Assembly: GCF_012396555.1 (NCBI RefSeq)
Contig: NZ_JAAXPS010000004.1
Coordinates: 183,194 to 247,193 of the forward strand
DNA: 64,000 nucleotides
Direction of reading: 5' to 3'
DNA from: Facklamia miroungae
GTDB lineage: Bacteria > Bacillota > Bacilli > Lactobacillales > Aerococcaceae
A program made the position numbers and the translations under genes. A model generated the notes under the pieces. It was not told where the DNA came from and made no database searches. It was given only the letters and a program-made list of their open reading frames with translations. This document shows positions 54,395 to 62,568 of the stretch, piece by piece. The stretch's first letter is position 1, and the number at the start of each line of letters is the position of its first letter.

Positions 54395-55054
54395 ATGAGA
54401 GATATTTATATTCAGGATTTAGAAGGTTTTTCTAATAAATTATCTGAACAAGCAACAGCAGTAATTGAACACGTTCACCTAGCGATTAATTCTTTTAATC
54501 AGTACGATAATGGTGCGGCTTTACAATTAAAAGAGGCAGATCAAAAAATTAACCAGTTAGCTAATGAAATTGAAAAAGAAGCTTATCGCTTAATTGCTCT
54601 GCAGCAACCTGTAGCAGAAGATTTACGTCTCATTTTTACGGTGATGAGTATTAGTGTCGACCTTGAAAGAATCGGTGATCATGCTGTTTTAATTGCTAAG
54701 AATGTTAACAGAGCTACTGAAGAGTCAGAGAAAGACCAAGCCTTAACAGAAATAATTAATAAGATGGCAAAAATGGTATTTGAGATGATCAATGACGTCT
54801 TAGAGGCTTTCTCTGAAAGAGATCCTATTAAGGCGAGAGAAATTGCGGATCGCGATGAATTGGTTGATGCATGTCTGAAGCAATTATATAATGAGTCTGC
54901 TTTAAGAATGGAAAAAAATCGTGAGGTAGTGAATACAGGAATTAACTATTTAGCAATTGGTAATTCAATCGAAAGAATCGGTGACTATGTTACAAATATC
55001 TGTGAACGTATAGTATATCTTAAAGAAGCAGAAATCGTGGATTTGAACCATTAG
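54395..55054 (+). CDS. phoU: Phosphate signalling protein PhoU
   Basis: The 219-residue protein is all helical, with two PhoU repeats. Metal-binding motifs are visible in each: SVDLERIGDHAVLIAK and NSIERIGDYVTNICE. It restrains PhoR and transport when phosphate is ample. AAAGGAG lies 7 bases before the ATG. No terminator separates it from the pstS promoter region. Confidence 0.95.
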   Translation: MRDIYIQDLEGFSNKLSEQATAVIEHVHLAINSFNQYDNGAALQLKEADQKINQLANEIEKEAYRLIALQQPVAEDLRLIFTVMSISVDLERIGDHAVLIAKNVNRATEESEKDQALTEIINKMAKMVFEMINDVLEAFSERDPIKAREIADRDELVDACLKQLYNESALRMEKNREVVNTGINYLAIGNSIERIGDYVTNICERIVYLKEAEIVDLNH

Positions 55055-55067
55055 TCTTTACTCAAAC

Positions 55068-55110
55068 TTAACAGTAAATTTACAGTAAATTTACAAACTT
55101 CTTGTATACT
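55068..55110 (+). promoter_or_regulatory. PhoP box and promoter of pstS
   Basis: TTAACA (55068), TTTACA (55079) and TTTACA (55090), each 11 bases apart and separated by GTAAA, are a textbook PhoP direct-repeat box. TATACT (55105-55110) lies 9 bases after the last repeat, the same spacing as before pstC. Confidence 0.85.
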
Positions 55111-55194
55111 ATGAATGTACTAACGTTGAGTGAGTTCGGGGTTAGTAATGTAGTTATGATGCTGATTTGACAAAATTTTAAGGAGATGTAATTA

Positions 55195-56208
55195 ATGAAA
55201 AAATCATTAAAAGCTTTACCATTAATGGCAGTAGCAGGTTTAGGTTTATCGGTAGTTGTTCCAACAATGGCTCAAGAGGGACCTATTAATGTAATCAGTC
55301 GTGAAGATGGATCAGGTACTCGTGGTGCATTTGTTGAAATCGTTGGTGTTGTAGATGAAGATGACAATGACTTAACAACTCAAAATGCAACTGTACAAAA
55401 CCAAACTTCCGGTGTAATGCAAACAGTTGCTGGTGATCCTTCAGCAATCGGATATATCTCATTAGGCTCACTTGATGAATCAGTAAAAGCAGTTAAAGTA
55501 GATGGTTCAGAAGCAACTCCTGAAGCGATCAAAGCTGGCGAATATCCAATCGCTCGTCCATTTAACGTAGCTTGGTCAGCTGAAAAAGAATTATCTGAAG
55601 TTGCAGCAGACTTCTTATCTTTTATTCACTCTCAAGAGGGACAAGCTGTGGTTGAAGAAGAAGGATATATTAGTGTAACACCTGCTGGAGAAGAGTTAGA
55701 TGCAGCAGAAGAAGAGACTGAAGAAGTCGCAGAAGAAGAAACTGAAGAAGCTGCAGAAGAAGAAACTGAAGAAGCTGCAGAAGAAGAAACTGAAGAAGCT
55801 GTAGAAGAAGAAACTGAAGAAGCTTCAGAAGAAACTGAATTAGCACCTTATGAAGCATCAGGTGAATTTGAAGGAACAATTGAAGTAGTAGGATCAACTT
55901 CAGTATCTCCATTGATGGAAAAACTTGCTGAAGCATACAAAGAAGTTCAACCAAACGTAGAAATCAACATTACTTCAAATGGTTCATCTGCAGGTATGGA
56001 AGCAGCTATGAATGATACTGCTGACTTAGGTATGGCTTCTCGTGAATTAAAAGATGATGAAATGGAAGCCTTAGAGCATGATGCAATTGCAATTGATGGT
56101 ATTGCGGTTGTAGTAAATAACGAAAATCCTACTGAAGAAATGACATTAGAAGCAATTCGCGGAATCTTCTTAGGTGAAATTACTACTTGGGAAGATGCAA
56201 CTAAATAA
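55195..56208 (+). CDS. pstS: Circularly permuted phosphate-binding protein PstS
   Basis: The 337-residue frame has PstS halves in reversed order. A signal peptide (1-26, ending PTMAQ) is followed at residues 29-165 by what is normally the C-terminal half: INVISREDGSGTRGAF, SAIGYISLGSLDESVKAV, FIHSQEGQAVVEEEGYISV. Residues 171-215 are an acidic linker of 8-residue EETEEAAE-type repeats. Residues 222-337 are the usual N-terminal half: EGTIEVVGSTSVSPLMEKLA, SNGSSAG, TADLGMASREL, IDGIAVVVNNENPT, IFLGEITTW, ending at once with TK. All phosphate-binding loops (STS, GSSAG, TAD, GSGTR) are kept. No lipobox cysteine exists. It has its own PhoP box and follows pstCAB-phoU. Confidence 0.9.
   Translation: MKKSLKALPLMAVAGLGLSVVVPTMAQEGPINVISREDGSGTRGAFVEIVGVVDEDDNDLTTQNATVQNQTSGVMQTVAGDPSAIGYISLGSLDESVKAVKVDGSEATPEAIKAGEYPIARPFNVAWSAEKELSEVAADFLSFIHSQEGQAVVEEEGYISVTPAGEELDAAEEETEEVAEEETEEAAEEETEEAAEEETEEAVEEETEEASEETELAPYEASGEFEGTIEVVGSTSVSPLMEKLAEAYKEVQPNVEINITSNGSSAGMEAAMNDTADLGMASRELKDDEMEALEHDAIAIDGIAVVVNNENPTEEMTLEAIRGIFLGEITTWEDATK
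55705..55839 (+). repeat. 24-bp tandem repeat encoding the acidic PstS linker
   Basis: About five degenerate copies of a 24-base unit encode EETEE(A/V)(A/V/S)E. Thr recurs every 8 residues (175, 183, 191, 199, 207). It joins the two swapped halves of PstS and is a likely site of copy-number variation. Confidence 0.9.
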
Positions 56209-56227
56209 TTACTTTAATTTATTAAAG

Positions 56228-56256
56228 AAAGCGCACTGTAGTGCGCTTTTTTATTT
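56228..56256 (+). terminator. Terminator of pstS
   Basis: AAGCGCAC and GTGCGCTT form an 8-bp stem with loop TGTA, followed by a T run. Confidence 0.92.
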
Positions 56257-56305
56257 GCATTTAATTATGGTAAAATGTAAGAAAATAAGTAAGGGAGGAT
56301 GAGTC

Positions 56306-56848
56306 GTGGATATTGAATTTGAGATTGACGCTTTAATGGAAGAAGTTGAAGACTTATTTCATGACAAAGTCACTCAAGATGATATCTTTGTTTTGGGTTG
56401 TTCAACATCAGAGATTGCAGGTGGCAGAATCGGTAAGGCATCCCGACCAGAATTCGGTATGCTTTTGGTTAAAGCATTAGTAGAAAAAACTAAAAAATTG
56501 AATCTCTTTCTAGCGGTCCAAGGCTGCGAGCATATTAATCGTAGTTTAGTTATTGAACGAAAAGCAGCTATAAAATATGACTTAGAGATAGTCTCTGTTA
56601 TTCCTGCTTTACATGCAGGAGGAGGGGCCGCAGTAGCGGCATATCAGCTGTTTGAGGATCCAGTTATGGTTGAGTTTGTAAGTGCAAGCGCAGGGATCGA
56701 TATTGGAGAAACACACATAGGTATGCATATCAAACACGTACAAATTCCTGTTCGTTTTGAGAAGAATCAATTGGGTTTCGCTAGAGTTAATGGTTTATCT
56801 TCTCGCCCAAAATTAATAGGTGGAGAAAGAGCGCAGTATTCACATTAA
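56306..56848 (+). CDS. UPF0340/TIGR01440 family protein (YwlG-like)
   Basis: The 180-residue soluble protein has the family blocks [53 protein letters not shown] and [20 protein letters not shown]. The Cys/His-rich conserved blocks suggest a metal or catalytic site, but the function is unknown. GTG 56306 with AAGGGAGG upstream. It lies just before coaBC. Confidence 0.85.
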   Translation: MDIEFEIDALMEEVEDLFHDKVTQDDIFVLGCSTSEIAGGRIGKASRPEFGMLLVKALVEKTKKLNLFLAVQGCEHINRSLVIERKAAIKYDLEIVSVIPALHAGGGAAVAAYQLFEDPVMVEFVSASAGIDIGETHIGMHIKHVQIPVRFEKNQLGFARVNGLSSRPKLIGGERAQYSH

Positions 56849-56888
56849 ATTCTTGTTTTTCATCATTATTACAGATAGGAGTTCCATT

Positions 56889-58112
56889 ATGGTTCTATTA
56901 AATAAAAGAATAGGGGTTATTATTACAGGAGGAATAGCTGCCTATAAAGCCACGGAGTTAGTCCGACAACTCATTAAAGCTGGAGCGATTGTGCGAGTGC
57001 TTATGACGAAGTCCGCTTGTGAGTTTATCACACCCTTAACACTCCAAGTTCTCTCACGTCATCAAGTTATTCTAGACACCTTTAGTGAAAAAGATGCTGA
57101 GCATGTTCAGCATATCGAATTTGCAGACTGGTGTGAACTAGTGGTGATTGCCCCTGCTACGGCAAACATCATTGGTAAATTAGCAAATGGCATTGCAGAT
57201 GAGATCGCATCCACTACTTTAATGGCAATTACCAGTCCATGTTTAGTTTGTCCTGCTATGAATTCGCATATGTATCAGCATTCCGCAACCCAAAGAAATT
57301 TGAGCCAATTGAAAGCAGACGGCTACTATATATTAGAGCCAGAATCAGGGTTTTTAGCTGAAGGTTATCAAGGAAAGGGACGTTTGCCTGAAATTTCACG
57401 AATTGTTGAAAAATTAGAAAGCATCATGGCTAACTCTTTTTATCCCCAACTATTAAAAGGTAAAAAGGTGATTGTAACGGCAGGGGGGACAAGAGAAAGA
57501 ATCGATCCCGTACGCTATATTACCAATGATTCTTCAGGTAAAATGGGCTATGCAATGGCTAAGTTTGCAAGTTTTTTAGGCGGTGAAGTTACTCTAATTA
57601 CCACTAATAATCATTTTGCTGTCTTAGAAAATATGAACTTAGTTCCAGTTGAATCGGCTGTTGAAATGCAGAGTGAAATTAATAAGCGCTATAATCAGAC
57701 GGATTATGTCATTATGGCTGCTGCAGTTAGTGATTTCAGATTAAAGCATCAAGCTAGTCAAAAAATAAAAAAACAAGATCACCAAACTCAAAATTTAATT
57801 TGGGAGTTAACTGAGAACCCCGATATTCTTGCTGAGTTAGGAAAAAATAAAGACCATCAAGTTTTGGTTGGCTTTGCTGCAGAGACACAAAATTTAATTG
57901 AATTTGCTAAGAAAAAATTAGAATCGAAAGGATCTGATTGGATTATTGCAAATGATGTTTCTCAAAGTGATATCGGCTTTAATTCAAGCCAAAACCAAGT
58001 GACCATTTTAAACAGTGAGGGTCATATTGTAACCTTACCTAAGATGGATAAATTTGATTTAGCAAAGGAAATTTGGGGTATCATTCTAAATTACGAAAAT
58101 GCGAAGGATTAG
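56889..58112 (+). CDS. coaBC: Bifunctional phosphopantothenoylcysteine decarboxylase / phosphopantothenate-cysteine ligase
   Basis: The 407-residue coenzyme A enzyme has an N-terminal flavin-dependent CoaC domain (ITGGIAAYKATELVRQL, catalytic His in VQHIEFADWC, VCPAMNSHMYQH) and a C-terminal CoaB domain (VIVTAGGTRERIDPVRYIT, then NDSSGKMGYAMA, and VGFAAETQNLIEFAKKKL). ATG 56889 has TAGGAG 8 bases upstream; the in-frame extension to 56820 overlaps the previous gene and lacks homology. ecsA begins 10 bases after the stop. Confidence 0.94.
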   Translation: MVLLNKRIGVIITGGIAAYKATELVRQLIKAGAIVRVLMTKSACEFITPLTLQVLSRHQVILDTFSEKDAEHVQHIEFADWCELVVIAPATANIIGKLANGIADEIASTTLMAITSPCLVCPAMNSHMYQHSATQRNLSQLKADGYYILEPESGFLAEGYQGKGRLPEISRIVEKLESIMANSFYPQLLKGKKVIVTAGGTRERIDPVRYITNDSSGKMGYAMAKFASFLGGEVTLITTNNHFAVLENMNLVPVESAVEMQSEINKRYNQTDYVIMAAAVSDFRLKHQASQKIKKQDHQTQNLIWELTENPDILAELGKNKDHQVLVGFAAETQNLIEFAKKKLESKGSDWIIANDVSQSDIGFNSSQNQVTILNSEGHIVTLPKMDKFDLAKEIWGIILNYENAKD

Positions 58113-58122
58113 AGGAGATCGA

Positions 58123-58863
58123 ATGAACTTACGAGTTGAAAATTTAACAAGTGGTTATCGGAATGTTCCAGTTATAAAAGATATCAATTTTAAAATTGAA
58201 TCAGGTGAGATTATAGGCTTAGTCGGCTTGAATGGAGCAGGAAAGTCAACACTCTTAAAAACTATATTGGGGCTTTTACCTAGTCAATCCGGCCAGGTAT
58301 TATTTGATGGCCTTTCAATAAGTGAAGACCATCAAAAATATGCAAGTCAAATAGCCTACATACCGGAAACACCAATTCTTTATGAAGAACTCACTTTAAG
58401 AGAACATCTAGAAATGACAGCGCTTGGTTATCAAATACCCATTGAGATAATTATGCAAAGAGCCCAACCGCTTTTAGAAATGTTCCGGTTAGACAAGAAT
58501 TTAGATTGGTTTCCCACCCATTTTTCTAAAGGTATGAAGCAAAAAGTTATGATTATTTGTGCTTTGGTCACCGATGCAAAATTATTAATAATTGATGAAC
58601 CATTCTTGGGTTTAGATCCCTTGGCTATTCTACAATTTACGGAACTATTAAAAAGTAGTGCAAGCAAAGGTCGCTCTATTATTTTTACTACACACATTTT
58701 ATCTATTGCGGAAGAATTATGTGACTCCTATCTTTTACTTCAAAAAGGCCACCTTGTCGCTCAAGGTAATTTGCTTGATTTGCAAAACACATACGGTTTG
58801 AAGGGGGCTTCTTTGAGTGACGTCTATATGGCTATGACAAAAACAGGTGAAACCAATGGCTAA
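58123..58863 (+). CDS. ecsA: ABC transporter ATP-binding protein EcsA
   Basis: The 246-residue ATPase has P-loop LVGLNGAGKSTLLKTILG, a less usual signature FSKGMKQKV, Walker B LLIIDEPFLGLDP and H-loop FTTHILS. Best fits EcsA, which with EcsB affects secretion, regulated membrane proteolysis (RasP) and competence in Bacillus. AGAGGAG precedes ATG 58123. It overlaps ecsB by 8 bases. Confidence 0.88.
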   Translation: MNLRVENLTSGYRNVPVIKDINFKIESGEIIGLVGLNGAGKSTLLKTILGLLPSQSGQVLFDGLSISEDHQKYASQIAYIPETPILYEELTLREHLEMTALGYQIPIEIIMQRAQPLLEMFRLDKNLDWFPTHFSKGMKQKVMIICALVTDAKLLIIDEPFLGLDPLAILQFTELLKSSASKGRSIIFTTHILSIAEELCDSYLLLQKGHLVAQGNLLDLQNTYGLKGASLSDVYMAMTKTGETNG

Positions 58864-60136
58864 TTTAAATCAGTTATTTAACAAAAGACTTCATAAATTA
58901 TTAAAGGAAGTAGGGAAATATGGACGTTTGATTTTTAATGATCATTTCTCAATCGTCCTCTTTGTTCTTTTAGGATTTCTAGCTTTATTTTACAAAGATC
59001 TCTTACAGAGATTGAGTTTTAATGAGAGTCCACCTTTTGCTTGGTTAATTCCTTTTGCTCTTGCCCTTTTCTTTGTGCTGATACTAAATTTAGGTCATCC
59101 TTTTTGGTTAAATCAAGAAGCAGATCGCTCTTATTTATTTTCTCGTGGAAAAGATTGGTTTAAATATTGGCGAAAAGCCTTTTTTTATACAGCTAGTATC
59201 CAAGCGGGGATGACACTTTTAATAAGCTTCGTCATGTATCCTTTAGTCTCTATTACAAGTAATTGGAATAAAGGAGAAGGAATTCTTTTTTGTGTGTTAC
59301 TTGTCTTTTTAAAAGTTCTATCAATCTTTAATCAATATCTCAATCTCTACCACCAATCGAATAAATATTTGGATAGGGCCTCTGTTAAGCAGATAAATTA
59401 TATATTCGGAATTTTTATTGGTTTTAGTCTTTATATAAAAAATCCGTACCATAAGATTTTAATGCTAGTAGCTACCGGTCTTTATTTAATAGTTATTCAT
59501 TTGCGTTACCGAGCATTAGTAAATAATTTGATTGATTTTGAGTATGTTATTCAACAGTCGCAATCAAATAAATCCCGTTTTTATAAGTGGATTTCTATTT
59601 TTGCGGATGTACCCCATCTAAGACCCGAAGTTAAAGAAAGGAAGTGGCTGAACCCGGTGATAAGGGTAATCCAAGGAAAAAATCCGAATCGATACAGTTA
59701 TTTCTTTGCGCGATTGATTACAAGGCATGAGGCTTATTCAGGAATATGGCTCCGTATTACTTTGTTTGTTTTAATTATTATATTTTTACTGTCTAACCAC
59801 TGGATTGTGATAACTTTAGTAGGAGGGCTTGGTTTTTGGCTTGTCTTAGTCCAAATTTTGCCAATTTTTCAATTTAGAAGCAAAATGCCATTCCAACAGC
59901 TGTATCCATTGCAAGATATTAAGCTAAAAAAAGAGGCCCTTCAAAAAATGCTATTATCTATTTTATCAATGATGATGTTAGTCTTTTTGGTATTTTTACT
60001 AGTTAAGGTGGGCTTTTCCACCACCCTATTAGCGGCTTTAGGTGGTTGGTTAATAATCATATTCGCTTTAGTTTATGTTTATGTGCCCTTTTTATTGGCT
60101 AAATATGAGAAGGATCATCAGAAAACTTCTCTTTAA
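58856..60136 (+). CDS. ecsB: ABC transporter permease EcsB
   Basis: The 426-residue membrane protein has about nine hydrophobic segments in three groups (residues about 38-85, 105-215, 300-420) and a basic cytosolic loop in the middle. It matches the EcsB pattern (WLIPFALALFFVLILNLGHPF, SRGKDWFKYWRKAFFYT). ATG 58856 has AGGTGA 5 bases upstream. Translationally coupled to ecsA; the transported compound is not known. Confidence 0.86.
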   Translation: MANLNQLFNKRLHKLLKEVGKYGRLIFNDHFSIVLFVLLGFLALFYKDLLQRLSFNESPPFAWLIPFALALFFVLILNLGHPFWLNQEADRSYLFSRGKDWFKYWRKAFFYTASIQAGMTLLISFVMYPLVSITSNWNKGEGILFCVLLVFLKVLSIFNQYLNLYHQSNKYLDRASVKQINYIFGIFIGFSLYIKNPYHKILMLVATGLYLIVIHLRYRALVNNLIDFEYVIQQSQSNKSRFYKWISIFADVPHLRPEVKERKWLNPVIRVIQGKNPNRYSYFFARLITRHEAYSGIWLRITLFVLIIIFLLSNHWIVITLVGGLGFWLVLVQILPIFQFRSKMPFQQLYPLQDIKLKKEALQKMLLSILSMMMLVFLVFLLVKVGFSTTLLAALGGWLIIIFALVYVYVPFLLAKYEKDHQKTSL

Positions 60137-60152
60137 TTAACAAATAATTCTT

Positions 60153-60181
60153 TTGATTGAAAACGAATTCTTTGTTAAAAT
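60153..60181 (+). promoter_or_regulatory. Promoter of the M42 aminopeptidase gene
   Basis: TTGATT (60153-60158), 17 bases, TAAAAT (60176-60181) with TG one base before the -10; 36 bases before the ATG. Confidence 0.6.
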
Positions 60182-60217
60182 TAATACAAATACTTATTTA
60201 AGAAAGTAGGATGAAAG

Positions 60218-61300
60218 ATGTCAGTAAATGAAGAATATCTTAAACGTCTAACAGAGGTTAACGGAATTGGTGGCAATGAGCGTTATGTACGTGAATTGTT
60301 CAAAGAAGAAACCAAGGACCAAGCAGAAGAATATCTGCAAGATGGTTTAGGTGGTATTTTTGCTAAACATACTGGTAATGCTGATGGCCCTCGCGTTATG
60401 TTAGCAGCTCACTTAGATGAAGTCGGCTTTATGGTTAAAGAGATTACCGATGAAGGATTTCTTAAGTTTGTAACGATTGGTGGTTGGTGGAGTCAAGTGG
60501 TTTTAGCTCAGCAAGTAACAGTTACAACTAGAGAAGGTAAGACTTTCCATGGGGTAACAGGATCTAAACCACCACATGTTTTGACTGCAGAAGCACGTAA
60601 AAAACCAATGGAATTTAAAGATATCTTTATTGACTTAGGTGCTTCCTCTAAAGATGAGGTAATGGAATGGGGAATACGTCCCGGCGATATGATTACTCCT
60701 TATATTGAAACACGTCGTTTGAATGGTACTAAGTTTCTATTAGGTAAAGCTTGGGACAATCGTATTGGAATGGCTGTTGCTATTGATGTGTTAAAAAACT
60801 TAGCAAAAGATGGTCACGAGACAGTGTTATTCTCAGGGGCTAACGTTCAAGAAGAAGTCGGATTACGTGGTGCTAGAGTGGCCGCTCATATGATTAACCC
60901 TGATATTTCATTTGCCCTAGATACAGGTACAGCAGGTGACACACCTGGAATGACTAAAGACGAATCAGCAAGTAAATTAGGCAAAGGACCACAAATCATT
61001 GTATTTGATAGTTCAATGATTGCTCACCGTGGTTTACGTGAGTTTGTGGTGGAAGTTGCTGAAAGAGAAAATATTCCGTATCAATTTGAATTTATTCCTG
61101 GTGGCGGAACAGATGCGGGATCACAACATTTAGCACTTAATGGTATCCCGTCAATTGCGATTACAGTTCCTGTTCGCTATCTACATTCACATACTTCTGT
61201 AATTCATGAAGATGACTATTTAAATATGGTTAAATTAGTTACAGCTGTAGTGAAAGAGTTAAGTGCAGATACAATTAAACAAATAAAAGAAAATGCTTAA
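60218..61300 (+). CDS. pepA: M42 family metallopeptidase (glutamyl aminopeptidase PepA-like)
   Basis: The 360-residue tetrahedral aminopeptidase has metal motifs VMLAAHLDEVGFMV, KAWDNRIGMAVAI (bridging Asp), the catalytic NVQEEVGLRGA, SFALDTGTAGD and the last His ligand in RYLHSHTSVIH. In lactic acid bacteria such enzymes remove N-terminal Glu/Asp. The specificity is inferred from family resemblance. Ribosome site AGTAGGATGA is weak. Monocistronic, ending at a large hairpin shared with the convergent gshF. Confidence 0.87.
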   Translation: MSVNEEYLKRLTEVNGIGGNERYVRELFKEETKDQAEEYLQDGLGGIFAKHTGNADGPRVMLAAHLDEVGFMVKEITDEGFLKFVTIGGWWSQVVLAQQVTVTTREGKTFHGVTGSKPPHVLTAEARKKPMEFKDIFIDLGASSKDEVMEWGIRPGDMITPYIETRRLNGTKFLLGKAWDNRIGMAVAIDVLKNLAKDGHETVLFSGANVQEEVGLRGARVAAHMINPDISFALDTGTAGDTPGMTKDESASKLGKGPQIIVFDSSMIAHRGLREFVVEVAERENIPYQFEFIPGGGTDAGSQHLALNGIPSIAITVPVRYLHSHTSVIHEDDYLNMVKLVTAVVKELSADTIKQIKENA

Positions 61301-61338
61301 TTCTTAATCAATAAATAATACCGATTATTAAATACTAA

Positions 61339-61438
61339 CCCCCTTGCGCATTGTAATCTTCTACTTTTATAACAAACTTATCTGATAAGTTTATTTAAAA
61401 GAGAGTGATTATTGACGCAAAGGGGGCATTTTTTATTT
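61339..61438. terminator. Large composite hairpin terminator between pepA and gshF
   Basis: CCCCCTTGCG (61339-61348) pairs with CGCAAAGGGGG (61416-61426), followed by a T-rich run. The 67-base loop contains its own perfect stem AAACTTATC-T-GATAAGTTT (61374-61392). It is unusually long for an intrinsic terminator. Confidence 0.7.
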
Positions 61439-62479
61439 TTTATTTAATTCAGGGAATAAGAGTTCAAGTGCTTTATTGGCAAGGGGACGCGCTTTTCCTA
61501 CAGCTGGGAAAAGGTGCAAACTCATCATAGGATTATAGTTTGCTTCTAAAACAGCGTATTGATTCGACTTTGAAATAGGCATTTGATAATTTTGAATAAT
61601 AATGTCGACACCACAAAACGTTGCTTGCATAACTGAAGCCGTTTTTTCAGCAATCTCAATAAAATCAGCATGAACTTGATCACTACGATCGATCGCAATA
61701 CCACCAGAAGATACATTCGAATTTCTTCTCAGATAAACTTTAACACCTTTTTCTGGGACGGAAGAAAAATCAAAACCTTGTTCGAGGAGAGTTAATTTTT
61801 CACTTTCACCTTTCTGAATTTGAGTTAAAGGTGCAAGGTGTTTTATTCCTCTATAAGGATGTTGATTTTCAAAAGCGATAAGTTGATCGATCGTATGAAG
61901 ACCATCACCAATAACGTGAGCAGGTTGTCTTTCGCAAACTGCGAGTACTTTGTTGTTTTGGACATAAAAGCGTAATTCAGTTCCTTCAACAAATTCTTCA
62001 ATCAAAACAGTCTTATCATGTTTAAATGCTTCATTCAAAGCTGAAATATAGTGGTTCTTATCAGGGAAGGTATTAAAAATGGTAATACCAAGGCCATAAT
62101 TAGTATTTTGTGGTTTAATAACCATAGCTGACTTATTTAATAACGTATAGTAGCGAACTGCTTGCTCAAAATTTTTAAATTTTTCTCCTTTTGGAGTAAA
62201 AATATTTTCGCGATCCAGTACATATTTGGTAGCTGACTTATTATCCATTAAAAAATAGGAAGCTTGGCTATCCAGAGAGGTCATATTAGCACTTTTAATA
62301 AGTTCTTTATGTGAATTATGTTTAAGTTCAATCAAATTGTCCTCACTATCAATTACATTGACTTGGATCCCCTTCTTAATTGCAGTTTTAATTAAGGATT
62401 GTGTCGAAAGCTCTAAATCTTCAAAACCATGTAGGAGATAGTTTTTTTCTAAAGCATGAGCTTGGAAAGTTTGACTCAT
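61433..62479 (-). CDS. gshF: GshF second part: ATP-grasp glutathione synthetase domain (frame-shifted from part one)
   Basis: The 348 residues from the first ATG form the ATP-grasp domain that adds glycine to gamma-glutamylcysteine: LHGFEDLELSTQSLIKTAIK, TVLIEEFVEGTELRFYV, VYLRRNSNVSSGGIAID, FCGVDIIIQN, AVLEANYNPMMSLHLFP. The open frame continues upstream without a stop to 62572, where homologous sequence (LNQVGQPHLTLSGQITSQF) joins the end of part one in the -1 frame. Parts one and two together make 761 residues, the normal GshF length. Separate initiation at 62479 (AAAGG about 9 bases upstream) is possible but less likely to give a proper protein. Confidence 0.8.
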   Translation of the reverse strand: MSQTFQAHALEKNYLLHGFEDLELSTQSLIKTAIKKGIQVNVIDSEDNLIELKHNSHKELIKSANMTSLDSQASYFLMDNKSATKYVLDRENIFTPKGEKFKNFEQAVRYYTLLNKSAMVIKPQNTNYGLGITIFNTFPDKNHYISALNEAFKHDKTVLIEEFVEGTELRFYVQNNKVLAVCERQPAHVIGDGLHTIDQLIAFENQHPYRGIKHLAPLTQIQKGESEKLTLLEQGFDFSSVPEKGVKVYLRRNSNVSSGGIAIDRSDQVHADFIEIAEKTASVMQATFCGVDIIIQNYQMPISKSNQYAVLEANYNPMMSLHLFPAVGKARPLANKALELLFPELNKK

Positions 62480-62568
62480 TTTGATTAAACCTTTAGAAAG
62501 TTTGTCATAGTTTTCGAATTGACTAGTGATTTGCCCTGAAAGTGTTAGATGCGGTTGGCCAACTTGAT

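Noticed and set aside
55670..55954. Leucine-rich open frame on the minus strand opposite pstS
   Set aside because: It is the reverse complement of the Glu-rich repeat (gaa/gag reads as ttc/ctc and, in another frame, Leu codons); it has no ribosome site and no family resemblance.
55195..56208. Two separate genes or a pseudogene instead of a permuted PstS
   Set aside because: One uninterrupted frame with a normal signal peptide, ribosome site, dedicated PhoP-box promoter and terminator; both halves keep all ligand motifs.
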